A stretch of DNA of 19,018 nt, from contig CAYNDB010000043.1 of NCBI GenBank assembly GCA_964395915.1, forward strand, positions 1-19,018, in the 5' to 3' direction. Under the pieces are notes generated by a model that saw only the letters and a list, made by a program, of their open reading frames with translations, searched no databases and was not told the DNA's origin. The position numbers and the translations under genes are program-made. Source of the stretch: CAYNDB01 sp964395915. Its GTDB lineage: Bacteria; Nitrospinota_A; UBA7883; JAJRTC01. Below, one piece after another: positions 1 to 7,905 of this stretch; position 1 is the stretch's first letter, and each line of letters starts with the position of its first letter.

Positions 1-98
1 GTCTGAATACACGACAAAAACAGCGTGAAATCAAAGAGACGAGATCACACAGGGCGCATAGCAAATTGTTGAGCTGGCGAGCGCAAGGGAGTATACCC

Positions 99-512
99 TT
101 ACGCCTCTTCTTTGGCAGGCAGTCTGCGAACCCGTTTTTTTGGCATGGCGGCAAGGTCTCGATCTACAAGTTCTATCATGGCCATCGGGGCGTTGTCTCC
201 AGCCCTGGTTCCCAGCTTGTATATTCTCGTATATCCACCTGGCCTGTCTTTATACCGCTCCGCAAGCCCGGAAAAAAGCTTTGCGACAACCTTTTTTGTC
301 CTCACATACCCCAGAGCCTTGCGACGGGCCGGCAAAGCGCCTTTTTTGCCGAGGGTGATCATCTTGTCCGCAATGCGGCGAAGTTCCTTCGCCCTGGCAA
401 GTGTGGTCGTGATGCGCTCATACTCCAAAAGCGAAGTGACCATGTTACGGAACATCGCCTTCCTGTGGGAAGGTGACATGTTAAAATGTTTTTTCTTTTT
501 TAAATGTCTCAT
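99..512 (-). CDS. rplQ: 50S ribosomal protein L17
   Basis: L17 is a structural protein of the large ribosomal subunit, near the peptide exit tunnel. The 137-residue product opens with MRHLKKKKHFNMSPSHRKAM, close to the family's conserved start. It keeps the ITTTLARAKELRRIADKMITLGKK segment (residues about 35-58) and the GGYTRIYKLGTRAGDNAPMAMIEL segment near the end. A short basic/acidic tail (about residues 120-137) follows the core. It is the last gene of the long minus-strand ribosomal operon, 9 nt after rpoA, the usual order in bacteria. The ATG start is preceded only by a weak AGG. After the stop there is a small AAGGG/CCCTT hairpin without a T-tract, so I do not call a terminator. Confidence 0.97.
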   Translation of the reverse strand: MRHLKKKKHFNMSPSHRKAMFRNMVTSLLEYERITTTLARAKELRRIADKMITLGKKGALPARRKALGYVRTKKVVAKLFSGLAERYKDRPGGYTRIYKLGTRAGDNAPMAMIELVDRDLAAMPKKRVRRLPAKEEA

Positions 513-521
513 TGCCTGACT

Positions 522-1532
522 TTAGCTAAAGTTACCCTGGTCGATTAATGCAAACTCTTCCTTGTACTGATCTACGTCCATACCTAGGGAGAGGCCCATT
601 TCGGTAAGTATTTCCTTGATCTCATTCAGAGATTTCCGACCGAAGTTTCTTGTTTTCAGCATCTCGGAGTCACTCTTGGTAACCAGCTCATATATTGTTT
701 TGATATTTGCGTTTTTGAGACAATTGTAAGACCGTACGGAAAGCTCCAGCTCCTCCACGCTCTTGCGAAGGTTTACAGCGGTTTTCATTTTCTCGTCGTT
801 AACCGTCTTAGTCGGCACTTCCAGCTCTTCGTCAAAATTAATGAATATCTGAAGATGGTCTTTCAGGTTTTTAGCCGCCTGAGCGACAGCATCAACGGGC
901 AGTACGGCTCCGTTGGTATAAACGTCCATTATGAGCTTGTCATATTCAGAAGATTGCTCCACCCTTGTCTTTTCAACGTTGAAATTCACCCTTCTCACAG
1001 GCGCGTAGACCGCGTCGATCGGGATCATCGCAAGATCCCAGTTAGGATCGCCGTTTTTCTCGGCCGGAGAGTAGCCGCGACCGGTACGAACTATCATCTC
1101 AACCTTAAGGTTCACCTTGCCATCGGTCACAGTGGCAAGATGCAGGTCAGGATTTAAAATCTCAATTTCAGAAGACGCATCAATACTAGCGGCGGTTACT
1201 TCGCCTTTACCTGAAAAATTAAGCGTTATGACGCGATCTTCTTCACACTCTTTTCGTAATATCAGTTGTTTAATATTCAGAATGATCTCGGAAACGTCCT
1301 CTACCACACCGTCTATCGTAGAGAATTCGTGATGCACCCCTTCAAACTTCACCGCAACTACAGCCGCACCTGCGATTGAAGACAAAAGGTGACGACGCAA
1401 AGCATTACCGATAGTAATACCAAAACCGCATTCGAAAGGCTCCGCTACAAAACTGGAGAAACTGTCAGTCGCCGTTTTAGTGTCCGTGTCTAACTTTTTA
1501 GGTCTTACAAAACCTTGCCACGCCGATATCAT
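522..1532 (-). CDS. rpoA: DNA-directed RNA polymerase subunit alpha
   Basis: This is the alpha subunit of RNA polymerase. It dimerises to nucleate core assembly and contacts UP elements and activators. The 336 residues match the usual size. The N-terminal domain (about 1-240) has the conserved ECGFGITIGNALRR stretch at 34-47. After a linker, the C-terminal domain (about 255-325) contains RSYNCLKNANI at 267-277, the counterpart of the DNA-contacting arginine helix, and NFGRKSLNEIKEIL at 296-309. The ATG at 1532 has an excellent AAGGAGG ribosome site 5 nt upstream, which settles the start. It lies between rpsD (44 nt upstream) and rplQ, the classic end of the alpha operon. Nothing unusual is seen. 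Confidence 0.98.
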   Translation of the reverse strand: MISAWQGFVRPKKLDTDTKTATDSFSSFVAEPFECGFGITIGNALRRHLLSSIAGAAVVAVKFEGVHHEFSTIDGVVEDVSEIILNIKQLILRKECEEDRVITLNFSGKGEVTAASIDASSEIEILNPDLHLATVTDGKVNLKVEMIVRTGRGYSPAEKNGDPNWDLAMIPIDAVYAPVRRVNFNVEKTRVEQSSEYDKLIMDVYTNGAVLPVDAVAQAAKNLKDHLQIFINFDEELEVPTKTVNDEKMKTAVNLRKSVEELELSVRSYNCLKNANIKTIYELVTKSDSEMLKTRNFGRKSLNEIKEILTEMGLSLGMDVDQYKEEFALIDQGNFS

Positions 1533-1576
1533 AAAACCTCCTTAAAGAAGTAAAATGTGAAAAACATTTTAATTTG

Positions 1577-2203
1577 TTATTTGGAATACAACTCAACTAT
1601 AAGTTGTTCCTGCACTGGAAGCTGTATCTGGCTCCGCTCCGGAGCGTCCTGTATCAACCCTTTCATGGTTTCCCTGTCCAGGCTGATCCATTCAGGAATC
1701 TGGTCGTCGGAAAGCCGTTCGAACGGCGATATGATCGCTTCAAGCTTTTTACTCTTTTCCCTTACTTCAATAACGTCGCCCTTGCAAATCCTGTAAGAAG
1801 GAATGTTCACCCGTACATTATTAACAAGAAAATGACCATGCCTTACCAGCTGCCTGGCCTGCGCCCTACTGGCGGCAAAGCCAAGCTTGTGTATTACGTT
1901 GTCAAGCCTGGTTTCCAGAATACGCAGCAAGTTTTCGCCGGTGATGCCTTTTTCCCTGTCCGCCATGGCGAAATAACTGCGGAACTGCTTTTCAAAAGCG
2001 CCATACATACGCTTAACCTTCTGCTTTTCACGAAGCTGCATTCCATATTCCTTCACCTTTACACGGGCCTGTCCGTGCTGACCGGGAGGATATGCGCGAC
2101 GCTCAATTGCGCATTTTTTAGAAAGGCATCTTTCCCCTTTAAGGAAAAGTTTCATACCTTCCCTGCGGCATTGCCTGCAAACTGCGCCAGTATATCTAGC
2201 CAA
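1577..2203 (-). CDS. rpsD: 30S ribosomal protein S4, zinc-binding type
   Basis: S4 is a primary 16S rRNA-binding protein that starts assembly of the 30S body. In many bacteria it also represses the alpha operon by binding its mRNA. The 208-residue product has cysteines C9, C12, C26 and C31 near the N-terminus, the four-cysteine zinc-binding form. The S4 RNA-binding domain lies at about 98-160 (TRLDNVIHKLGFAASRAQAR onward). The start codon is TTG at 2203, with AGGAG 6 nt upstream; no ATG lies near the family start (MARYTG). It sits 24 nt after rpsK and before rpoA. Autoregulation by S4 is possible from family knowledge, but no operator structure was identified here. Confidence 0.97.
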   Translation of the reverse strand: MARYTGAVCRQCRREGMKLFLKGERCLSKKCAIERRAYPPGQHGQARVKVKEYGMQLREKQKVKRMYGAFEKQFRSYFAMADREKGITGENLLRILETRLDNVIHKLGFAASRAQARQLVRHGHFLVNNVRVNIPSYRICKGDVIEVREKSKKLEAIISPFERLSDDQIPEWISLDRETMKGLIQDAPERSQIQLPVQEQLIVELYSK

Positions 2204-2227
2204 CCTGTTCTCCTATGGTTTAATCGC

Positions 2228-2623
2228 CTACACCCTGCGCCGTTTCGACGGGCGACATCCATTATGTGGAATAGGTGTGACATCCTTGATTATATCTATT
2301 TCAAGCCCCGCGGCCTGCAAAGCCCGCACTGCCGCTTCTCGACCGGCTCCCGGCCCCTTAATATATACTTCCACCCTGCGCATACCCATATCCATCGCCT
2401 TTTTTGCGGCGACCTCAGCGGCCGTCTGCGCGGCAAACGGAGTGCTCTTGCGAGAGCCCTTAAAACCCTGACTCCCGGATGAAGACCAGGAGACAACGTT
2501 GCCGGATGGATCGGTAATCGTGATAATAGTGTTATTAAAAGTGGACCTCACATGGGCGACCCCATTTGCCCCCACCTTTTTTAATTTCTTTTTGGACGAC
2601 GTAGTTTTCTTTTTCTCAGCCAT
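2228..2623 (-). CDS. rpsK: 30S ribosomal protein S11
   Basis: S11 binds 16S rRNA in the platform of the small subunit, close to the mRNA exit. The product is 131 residues, the normal size. It has the conserved core GVAHVRSTFNNTIITITD near the start, the KGSRKSTPFAAQTAAE region in the middle, and the diagnostic C-terminus DVTPIPHNGCRPSKRRRV. The short lysine-rich N-terminal stretch (KKKTTSSKKKLKK) is a common extension. The ATG start has only a weak AAGGTG site about 13 nt upstream. The gene follows rpsM by 17 nt, so translation is probably linked to the flow of ribosomes along the operon. Confidence 0.97.
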   Translation of the reverse strand: MAEKKKTTSSKKKLKKVGANGVAHVRSTFNNTIITITDPSGNVVSWSSSGSQGFKGSRKSTPFAAQTAAEVAAKKAMDMGMRRVEVYIKGPGAGREAAVRALQAAGLEIDIIKDVTPIPHNGCRPSKRRRV

Positions 2624-2640
2624 ATTATTTAATTAACACC

Positions 2641-3024
2641 TTATTTTTTAGCCTCTTTACGGCGACCTGAACCAGCCGTCTTGACCGGCCCTTTTCTCGT
2701 CCTGGCGTTTGTGCTTGTTCTCTGCCCTCTCACCGGAAGCCTTTTGCGGTGTCTCAACCCGCGATAACAGTTGATGTCCATCAGCCTTTTGATGTTCAGC
2801 TGTATCTCGCGGCGCAGATCACCCTCCACCCGGTGTTGCTTTTCAATTATGTTCCGCAACTGGGTGATGTCCTTATCGGTCAGGTCTTTCACCCTGATAT
2901 CCGGGGAAACATTGGCGTCCTTCAATATCCTTTTCGCCGTGGTTGGCCCAATCCCGAAAATATATGTAAGCGCAATTTCAATACGCTTGTTTCTCGGTAT
3001 GTCTATTCCTGCAATACGCGCCAT
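2641..3024 (-). CDS. rpsM: 30S ribosomal protein S13
   Basis: S13 is a head protein of the small subunit. It contacts the large subunit and the P-site tRNA through its basic C-terminal tail. The 127-residue product begins MARIAGIDIPRNKRIEIALT, typical of the family. It has the helix-hairpin-helix-like GIGPTTAKRIL segment at about 24-34 and the conserved CYRGLRHRKRLPVRGQRTSTNARTRKG C-terminal motif. A lysine-rich tail ends the protein. The gene sits between rpmJ (28 nt upstream) and rpsK (17 nt downstream), the standard alpha-operon order. The ribosome site before the ATG is poor (A-rich with a distant GGAA). Confidence 0.97.
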   Translation of the reverse strand: MARIAGIDIPRNKRIEIALTYIFGIGPTTAKRILKDANVSPDIRVKDLTDKDITQLRNIIEKQHRVEGDLRREIQLNIKRLMDINCYRGLRHRKRLPVRGQRTSTNARTRKGPVKTAGSGRRKEAKK

Positions 3025-3052
3025 ATTATTTCTTTCTTATTCCTTACTGTAT

Positions 3053-3166
3053 TTACCCTTGGCGCTGCTTATGCTTCGGATTCTCACAAATCACCCGAAT
3101 CACGCCTTTACGCTTGATAACCTTGCACTTATCGCAAATCGGCTTTACAGAAGCCCGAACTTTCAT
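3053..3166 (-). CDS. rpmJ: 50S ribosomal protein L36, zinc-binding type
   Basis: L36 is the smallest large-subunit protein and a zinc ribbon that stabilises 23S rRNA. I translated it directly from the minus strand because the gene is so short. The 37 residues begin MKVRASVKPICDKCKVIKRK and end NPKHKQRQG. The zinc ligands C11, C14, C27 and H32 are all present, so this is the zinc-dependent (C+) form. The ATG at 3166 has TGGAGA about 9 nt upstream. The gene lies between map and rpsM, its usual place; the infA gene often found just before it is absent. Confidence 0.97.
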   Translation of the reverse strand: MKVRASVKPICDKCKVIKRKGVIRVICENPKHKQRQG

Positions 3167-3225
3167 CGCTGCAATCTCCAGAAGAATATTTCTAGCAAAA
3201 ATCTCGGATCACGAGAAAAATGGTA

Positions 3226-3254
3226 ATTGTACCAGAATAAATCGTAATCTCCAA
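3226..3254 (-). promoter_or_regulatory. candidate sigma70 promoter for the rpmJ-rpsM-rpsK-rpsD-rpoA-rplQ segment
   Basis: Reading the minus strand, TTGGAG (3249-3254) is followed after exactly 17 nt by TACAAT (3226-3231). The -10 box matches 5 of 6 consensus bases and is preceded by TG at the extended -10 position. The -35 box is weak (3 of 6). It lies in the 95-nt gap between map and rpmJ, the largest gap inside the operon, so it could give the alpha-operon part its own transcription. This is an inference from sequence only. Confidence 0.4.
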
Positions 3255-3261
3255 AACTATT

Positions 3262-4014
3262 TTAATTAAAAACGCTCAAAACATCATAACCACCGTCTAC
3301 AACCGCTACGGAATGCTCGAAATGGGCCGACAAGCTCCTGTCAGCCGTCAAAACGGTCCACTCGTCACTCATCACCTCCACATCAGGGCCTCCGATATTT
3401 ACCATCGGCTCAATAGCCAACACCATGCCCTTTTTCAACACCGGCCCACGCCCCGGAGCGCCAAAATTTGGCACCTGTGGGTCCTCATGAGGCTTCGTGC
3501 CTATGCCATGCCCAACAAACGAGGTGACTACGGAATATCCCGCGCCCTCGGCATGGGTCTGTATCGCGTGTGAAATATCCGATAAATGATTGCCGGGAGT
3601 GATTTTTTCTATCCCTTTCATCAAAGCCTCGCTCGTGATTCTAAGTAACCGTTGCGCCTCGGCGCCAATCTCCCCTACAGGAAGAGTCTGCGCGGCGTCG
3701 CCATAATATCCGTCAAGCTCGGCTCCAAGGTCGAGCCCTATAATGTCGCCTTCTTTGACAACCGTTTTATCGGGAATCCCGTGAACTACCTGTTCGTTTA
3801 TCGCAACGCAAAGGGTTTTGGGGAATCCCCGGTATCCTTTGAAAGACGGTCTACCACCTAAATCCCTGATAACAGTTTCCGCCTCCTGATCCAGCTCTAT
3901 CATGCTTATCCCTGGCCGTAAAATCTCCTGAAGGCGTTTGTGGGCGGCTACAACAATTCTATTGGCTTTCCTGATTTTTTCGATCTCACCGCTGGATCGG
4001 AAATTTATGGCCAT
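3262..4014 (-). CDS. map: methionine aminopeptidase, type I
   Basis: The enzyme removes the initiator methionine from new proteins, using a two-metal centre. The 250-residue product has the full type I ligand set: D95 and D106 in GLDLGAELDGYYGD, H169 in GHGIG, E202 in AIEPM and E233 in FEHS. The substrate-contacting H78 is in VVHGIPD. There is no N-terminal zinc-finger extension, as in the short bacterial form. The ATG (4012-4014) overlaps the adk stop by one base (TAATG), indicating translational coupling. In this operon it follows secY and adk, a common arrangement that groups protein export and maturation with ribosome synthesis. Confidence 0.97.
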   Translation of the reverse strand: MAINFRSSGEIEKIRKANRIVVAAHKRLQEILRPGISMIELDQEAETVIRDLGGRPSFKGYRGFPKTLCVAINEQVVHGIPDKTVVKEGDIIGLDLGAELDGYYGDAAQTLPVGEIGAEAQRLLRITSEALMKGIEKITPGNHLSDISHAIQTHAEGAGYSVVTSFVGHGIGTKPHEDPQVPNFGAPGRGPVLKKGMVLAIEPMVNIGGPDVEVMSDEWTVLTADRSLSAHFEHSVAVVDGGYDVLSVFN

Positions 4015-4658
4015 TAACCGCCCAAAGTCGCAAAAACCGCCTCGGTGACCTCATCCATCGAACGGCCACCGTCATAAGAATGATATTTGCCGGAGCTGGA
4101 ATAATATGACTCGAGAGCGGACGATTGTTGGTTATACACGTCGAAACGTTTCATGATGGTTTCTTCCGTGTCATCATCTCTCTGATATAACTCTCCGCCG
4201 CATTGATCGCAGGCGCCATCTATATTCGACGGGCTGTATTCTATGTGGTACATCTGCCCACAGTTTCGACATACGCGTCTTCCTGTGAGCCTTTTCACAA
4301 GCTTCTCCGCGTCCACCTTAAAATCCAAAACATAATCGATTTCGCAGCTTAGCGCTTTTAAAGACTCACTTAACGCTTCGGCCTGGGCCATTGTTCGCGG
4401 AAAGCCGTCAAGTATGAACCCTTTTGTACAATCCGGTTCTTGAAGGCGGTCGTTTATTATACCGACCACCACTTCATCTGGAACCAGATCACCGGCGTCC
4501 ATATAGTTTTTTGCTTTTATTCCCATAGCTGTCTTGTCTTTGACAGCCTGCCGCAATATATCCCCTGTCGAAATTTGCGGGATATCATATTTCTCGATTA
4601 TCCGTTTAGCCTGTGTTCCTTTTCCTGCTCCAGGCGGGCCAAGTAAGATCATTCTCAT
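4014..4658 (-). CDS. adk: adenylate kinase, long form with zinc-binding lid
   Basis: Adenylate kinase interconverts ATP plus AMP with two ADP in the cytoplasm and so sets the adenylate energy charge. The 214-residue product carries the P-loop GPPGAGKGT (7-15), the NMP-binding STGDILR segment (30-36) and DGFPRT (84-89). The long LID domain has four cysteines (C130, C133, C150, C153), the zinc-holding form usual in Gram-positive and some other bacteria. AGGGG lies about 9 nt before the ATG. It is 24 nt after secY and overlaps map by one base. The C-terminal helix region is normal, ending MDEVTEAVFATLGG. Confidence 0.97.
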   Translation of the reverse strand: MRMILLGPPGAGKGTQAKRIIEKYDIPQISTGDILRQAVKDKTAMGIKAKNYMDAGDLVPDEVVVGIINDRLQEPDCTKGFILDGFPRTMAQAEALSESLKALSCEIDYVLDFKVDAEKLVKRLTGRRVCRNCGQMYHIEYSPSNIDGACDQCGGELYQRDDDTEETIMKRFDVYNQQSSALESYYSSSGKYHSYDGGRSMDEVTEAVFATLGG

Positions 4659-4682
4659 AATATTTTCCCCTGATAAAGTTTT

Positions 4683-6002
4683 TTATCTGCGCTTCCTTAA
4701 TGCGCCCTTCTTAACCAGCCCCTCGTAATGACGCATGACAAGGTGTGATTCCACCTGCGCCATCGTATCCATACCCACACCAACTACAATGAGAAGACCG
4801 GTGCCGCCGAAATAAAACGGCACGTTAAGCTGGCTTATCAGCACATCGGGAATGACACAAACCAAAGAGAGGTAAATAGCTCCGGTAAATGTAAGCCTCG
4901 AAAGAACTCTATCTATGTACTCCGCCGTCGGATGACCAGGCCGAATACCCGGTATATGCCCGTTCTGTTTTTTGAGGTTGTCAGCCACTTCTGTCGGGTT
5001 AAAGATTATCGCGGTATAGAAGTAGCAAAAGAAAAATATCGCGGCGACGTAAATCATTTCGTATACTAACGCGCCGGGGCGCAACATATCCGTCACCACG
5101 GATAACCATGGCATCGACTCTCTATCCATAAAGCTAACAATAGTGGCTGGAAACATGATAATAGACGAGGCAAATATGGGCGGAATCACGCCGGACGTGT
5201 TCACTTTAAGCGGAAGATGGGATTGCGACCCTGCGTATTGCTTCCTCCCGACCTGGCGTTTGGCGTAATGAATTGAAAGCCGTCTTTGGCTCGATTCCAT
5301 GAACGTGATCGCCGCGATAACAACACCCATAAGCGCGACAAGCGCGATGATGAGAACCGCGTTGAGCTGCCCAATGCTTATAAGCTGGAATGTCTGTAAT
5401 ATAGCCGTAGGTAACCCAGCGACGATGCCGGCGAATATGATCAACGATATGCCGTTACCTATGCCTCTCTCCGTAATCTGCTCGCCCAGCCACATTAAAA
5501 ACGCCGTTCCCGCAGTCATGGTAAGCACTGTAATCAGCCTGAAGGTCCACCCAGGCTCCGCCACCGCAAGCTGGCCGCCCGGAGATTGCAGAGACTCCAG
5601 CCAAAAGGCCAAGCCGAATCCTTGTATCGACGCCAAGACTATTGTGCCGTAGCGAGTATACTCCGTTATCTTTTTCTGTCCGGACTCCCCTTCTTTTTTT
5701 AGTTTCTCAAGGTGCGGAATTACCACTGTTAAAAGCTGGAGGATAATCGAAGAGCTTATGTATGGCATGATTCCCAACGCAAAAATCGTGGCGTTGGAGA
5801 AGTTCGAGCCTGTAAACATATCGAAAAACTGAAACATGGTACCGGCCATGTTACGGAAAAAGTCCTCAAGCGCCTGTGTCTCGACGCCGGGAACAGGTAT
5901 GTGCGACCCGATACGATAGACAAAAAGCATCCCGAGAGTAAAGGAGATGCGCTTTGCTAACTCGGGGACCTTGAAGATCCTTACGAGTAGTTTCCAGACC
6001 AC
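4683..6002 (-). CDS. secY: preprotein translocase subunit SecY
   Basis: SecY forms the protein-conducting channel of the inner-membrane Sec translocon with SecE and SecG. The 439-residue, strongly hydrophobic product has the expected ten membrane spans. Family landmarks are GSHIPVPGV near residue 32, the plug region that follows, TMTAGTAFLMWLGEQITERGIGNGISLIIFAGI in the middle, and NPTEVADNLKKQNGHIPGIRPG in the large cytoplasmic loop. The start is GTG at 6002, 3 nt beyond the rplO stop. No good ribosome site is visible and the next ATG would remove the first span, so initiation probably depends on ribosomes ending on rplO. The rplO-secY-adk-map order is classic. Confidence 0.97.
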   Translation of the reverse strand: MVWKLLVRIFKVPELAKRISFTLGMLFVYRIGSHIPVPGVETQALEDFFRNMAGTMFQFFDMFTGSNFSNATIFALGIMPYISSSIILQLLTVVIPHLEKLKKEGESGQKKITEYTRYGTIVLASIQGFGLAFWLESLQSPGGQLAVAEPGWTFRLITVLTMTAGTAFLMWLGEQITERGIGNGISLIIFAGIVAGLPTAILQTFQLISIGQLNAVLIIALVALMGVVIAAITFMESSQRRLSIHYAKRQVGRKQYAGSQSHLPLKVNTSGVIPPIFASSIIMFPATIVSFMDRESMPWLSVVTDMLRPGALVYEMIYVAAIFFFCYFYTAIIFNPTEVADNLKKQNGHIPGIRPGHPTAEYIDRVLSRLTFTGAIYLSLVCVIPDVLISQLNVPFYFGGTGLLIVVGVGMDTMAQVESHLVMRHYEGLVKKGALRKRR

Positions 6003-6005
6003 TTG

Positions 6006-6443
6006 TCAGATCACCAGGGCTTTGCCGCCGGCTTTTTCAAGCTTCTGCACGGCGGTTTTGGAAAACCTTGCGGCCTTGACCGTGATGGCCTTGTCCACAT
6101 CGCCTCTTCCCAAAACCTTCAGCTTACGGTTGGCTCGGATAACCCCGCGTTCAACCAGGGCTTCCGGTGTGATTTCACCCTCTATATCAAGCTTGGCGAG
6201 CGTATCGAGGTTAACAACCTCAATTTCCTCGCGAAAAATATTTGTAAAGCCGAATTTTGGCAGCCTTCTGGCGAGAGGCATCTGGCCTCCCTCGAAACCT
6301 TTTCTAACTCCTCCTCCAGACCTGCAATTCTGCCCCTTATGCCCTTTACCGCATGTCTTACCCAAGCCGGACCCGGATCCACGACCAAGAAGCTTACGTT
6401 TTCTTTTCGACCCTTTGGCTGGTTTTAATGTATGAAGATTCAT
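6006..6443 (-). CDS. rplO: 50S ribosomal protein L15
   Basis: L15 is a 23S rRNA-binding protein needed late in large-subunit assembly. The 145-residue product has the typical basic, glycine-rich N-terminal half: LKPAKGSKRKRKLLGRGSGSGLGKTCGKGHKGQ, then GGVRKGFEGGQMPLARRLPKFGF. A folded C-terminal half (about 70-145) follows, ending with the ITVKAARFSKTAVQKLEKAGGK motif. It starts 17 nt after rpsE. In most bacteria rpmD lies between these two, and here there is no room for it. An AAAGG site lies about 12 nt before the ATG, further than ideal. Confidence 0.97.
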   Translation of the reverse strand: MNLHTLKPAKGSKRKRKLLGRGSGSGLGKTCGKGHKGQNCRSGGGVRKGFEGGQMPLARRLPKFGFTNIFREEIEVVNLDTLAKLDIEGEITPEALVERGVIRANRKLKVLGRGDVDKAITVKAARFSKTAVQKLEKAGGKALVI

Positions 6444-6460
6444 TTCTTTTTTCGCCTTTG

Positions 6461-6976
6461 TTACTGGGCCCTGATATCTCTTATAACCTGCGGGTTCTGG
6501 ATATCTTTCAAGCCTTTTATTGTAGCTCTTGCCATATTAAACTGATTCGATGTGCCAAGCGATTTTGTAAGAATGTCTCGCACACCGGCGGCTTCAAGTA
6601 TCGCCCTCACAGCGCCACCGGCGATGACCCCTGTTCCGCGGGAAGCGGGCTTTAAGAGAACCCTACCCGCGCCAAAACATCCGGTCACCGTGTACGGTAT
6701 TGTTGTCTCTTCCAAGTATACGGGGAAAAGATTTTTCTTTGCGTTGGCCACACCTTTTCTTATTGCCTCGGGGACCTCGTTCGCCTTGCCGAACCCGATA
6801 CCAACCTGCCCTTTTCGATCACCTACAACAACAAGCGCGGAGAAAGAGAAGCGGCGACCGCCTTTGACAACCTTGGCGACACGGTTAATGGTTATAACCT
6901 TGTCGACAAGCTCCTTGTCCGCCGCATCGTTCCGGTCATCACGACGACCCTTACGGCCTGGAGTTCTACTTTTCAC
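6461..6976 (-). CDS. rpsE: 30S ribosomal protein S5
   Basis: S5 is a small-subunit protein near the decoding site that affects translational accuracy. The 171-residue product has the N-terminal double-stranded-RNA-binding-like fold with VAKVVKGGRRFSFSALVVVGD (about 34-54) and GIGFGKANEVPEAIRKG. The C-terminal lobe has RGTGVIAGGAVRAILEAAGV and DILTKSLGTSNQFNMARAT. The start is GTG (6974-6976), which overlaps the rplR stop in a GTGA junction, so translation is probably coupled. The family core begins at about residue 24, so the first residues are a variable basic leader. It is followed directly by rplO. Confidence 0.96.
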   Translation of the reverse strand: MKSRTPGRKGRRDDRNDAADKELVDKVITINRVAKVVKGGRRFSFSALVVVGDRKGQVGIGFGKANEVPEAIRKGVANAKKNLFPVYLEETTIPYTVTGCFGAGRVLLKPASRGTGVIAGGAVRAILEAAGVRDILTKSLGTSNQFNMARATIKGLKDIQNPQVIRDIRAQ

Positions 6977-7338
6977 AGTTTTATTCCTTTTTCACGTATT
7001 GCATCCGCGAGTTCTTTTACCCTGCCCTGATACTGGTAGCCATTTCGGTCAAACACCGCCCTGGCAATACCGGCCGCTAAAGCCTTTTCTGAAATAGCGG
7101 CTCCAACCCATTTTGCGGAAACCTTGTTCCGCCCCTTCACTTCAGAGCTTTTATCTCTGGTGGAAGCGGACGCCAATGTTTTACCAGCATCGTCATCTAT
7201 CATCTGCGCGTAAACGTTCTGGTTACTAAAAAATACCGTTATACGTGGCATTTGAGCTGTTCCGTGGATTCTTTTTCTGATCCGCGCTTTTCTTCCAACT
7301 CGTCGCCTCTTGATTTTATCTTTTATAAGCCTGTCCAT
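6973..7338 (-). CDS. rplR: 50S ribosomal protein L18
   Basis: L18 helps bind 5S rRNA to the large subunit together with L5. The 121-residue product has the family's basic N-terminus (KRRRVGRKARIRKRIHGTAQMPRITVFFSNQNVYAQMIDDD) and the C-terminal AAISEKALAAGIARAVFDRNGYQYQGRVKELADAIREKGI motif. Length and order (after rplF, before rpsE) are standard. The ATG is preceded by AAGGGAA. The stop codon overlaps the rpsE GTG start by four bases. Confidence 0.97.
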   Translation of the reverse strand: MDRLIKDKIKRRRVGRKARIRKRIHGTAQMPRITVFFSNQNVYAQMIDDDAGKTLASASTRDKSSEVKGRNKVSAKWVGAAISEKALAAGIARAVFDRNGYQYQGRVKELADAIREKGIKL

Positions 7339-7355
7339 AACTGTTCCCTTAAAGC

Positions 7356-7895
7356 CTATTTGGCCGCAGTCTTTCCTGCTTTACGTCGAATGCGCTCATC
7401 GGAATAGCGGATGCCTTTGCCCTTATAAGGCTCCGGTTTACGCAACGCCCTGATATTTGCCGCGACCTGCCCGACAGTTTCCTTATCCATACCGCTGATC
7501 GAAAGCTCTGTCGGCTTGGGCGCCTCAAACTTTATCCCTTCAGGCGGCTCCATCTTTATAGTGTGCGAATAACCGAGGGAGAACTCAAGAACCTTCCCCT
7601 TGATAATAACGCGGTATCCCACCCCCTCAATAAGAAGAGTCTTCCTGAACCCGTCCGTAACTCCGGCCACCATATTGTTCAGCAAAGCGCGAACCAGACC
7701 ATGCAAGGCCCTGCTGGCTCTGCTGTCATCAGGTCTTCTCACCAAAAGTTTTCCATCTTCCTGAACGACGGTTATTACAGGGTTGATGTCCCGTCTAAGG
7801 GTACCAAGCTTACCTTTGACTGTAATGGCGACCCCGTCAATTTTCACCTCGACCCCCTTAGGGATATCAATCGGCTTTTTTCCTATACGCGACAT
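7356..7895 (-). CDS. rplF: 50S ribosomal protein L6
   Basis: L6 binds 23S rRNA near the factor-binding site of the large subunit. I chose the ATG at 7895, giving 179 residues that begin MSRIGKKPIDIPKGVEV, the exact family start. The frame is open further upstream (to 7949), but that stretch lies inside rpsH and adds residues foreign to the family. The two L6 repeats are visible, the second ending in the conserved KETVGQVAANIRALRKPEPYKGKGIRYSDE motif. TGAGG lies about 9 nt before the chosen start, and the gap to rpsH is 10 nt. Confidence 0.96.
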   Translation of the reverse strand: MSRIGKKPIDIPKGVEVKIDGVAITVKGKLGTLRRDINPVITVVQEDGKLLVRRPDDSRASRALHGLVRALLNNMVAGVTDGFRKTLLIEGVGYRVIIKGKVLEFSLGYSHTIKMEPPEGIKFEAPKPTELSISGMDKETVGQVAANIRALRKPEPYKGKGIRYSDERIRRKAGKTAAK

Positions 7896-7905
7896 AATTG
7901 CAGCC

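Noticed and set aside
84..100. Small AAGGG/CCCTT hairpin after rplQ as a terminator
   Set aside because: The stem is only five base pairs and no T-tract follows on the minus strand.
1574..2482. A 302-codon plus-strand frame opposite rpsD and rpsK
   Set aside because: It is antisense to two certain ribosomal genes and has no ribosome site or domain pattern; it is a shadow of their codon bias.
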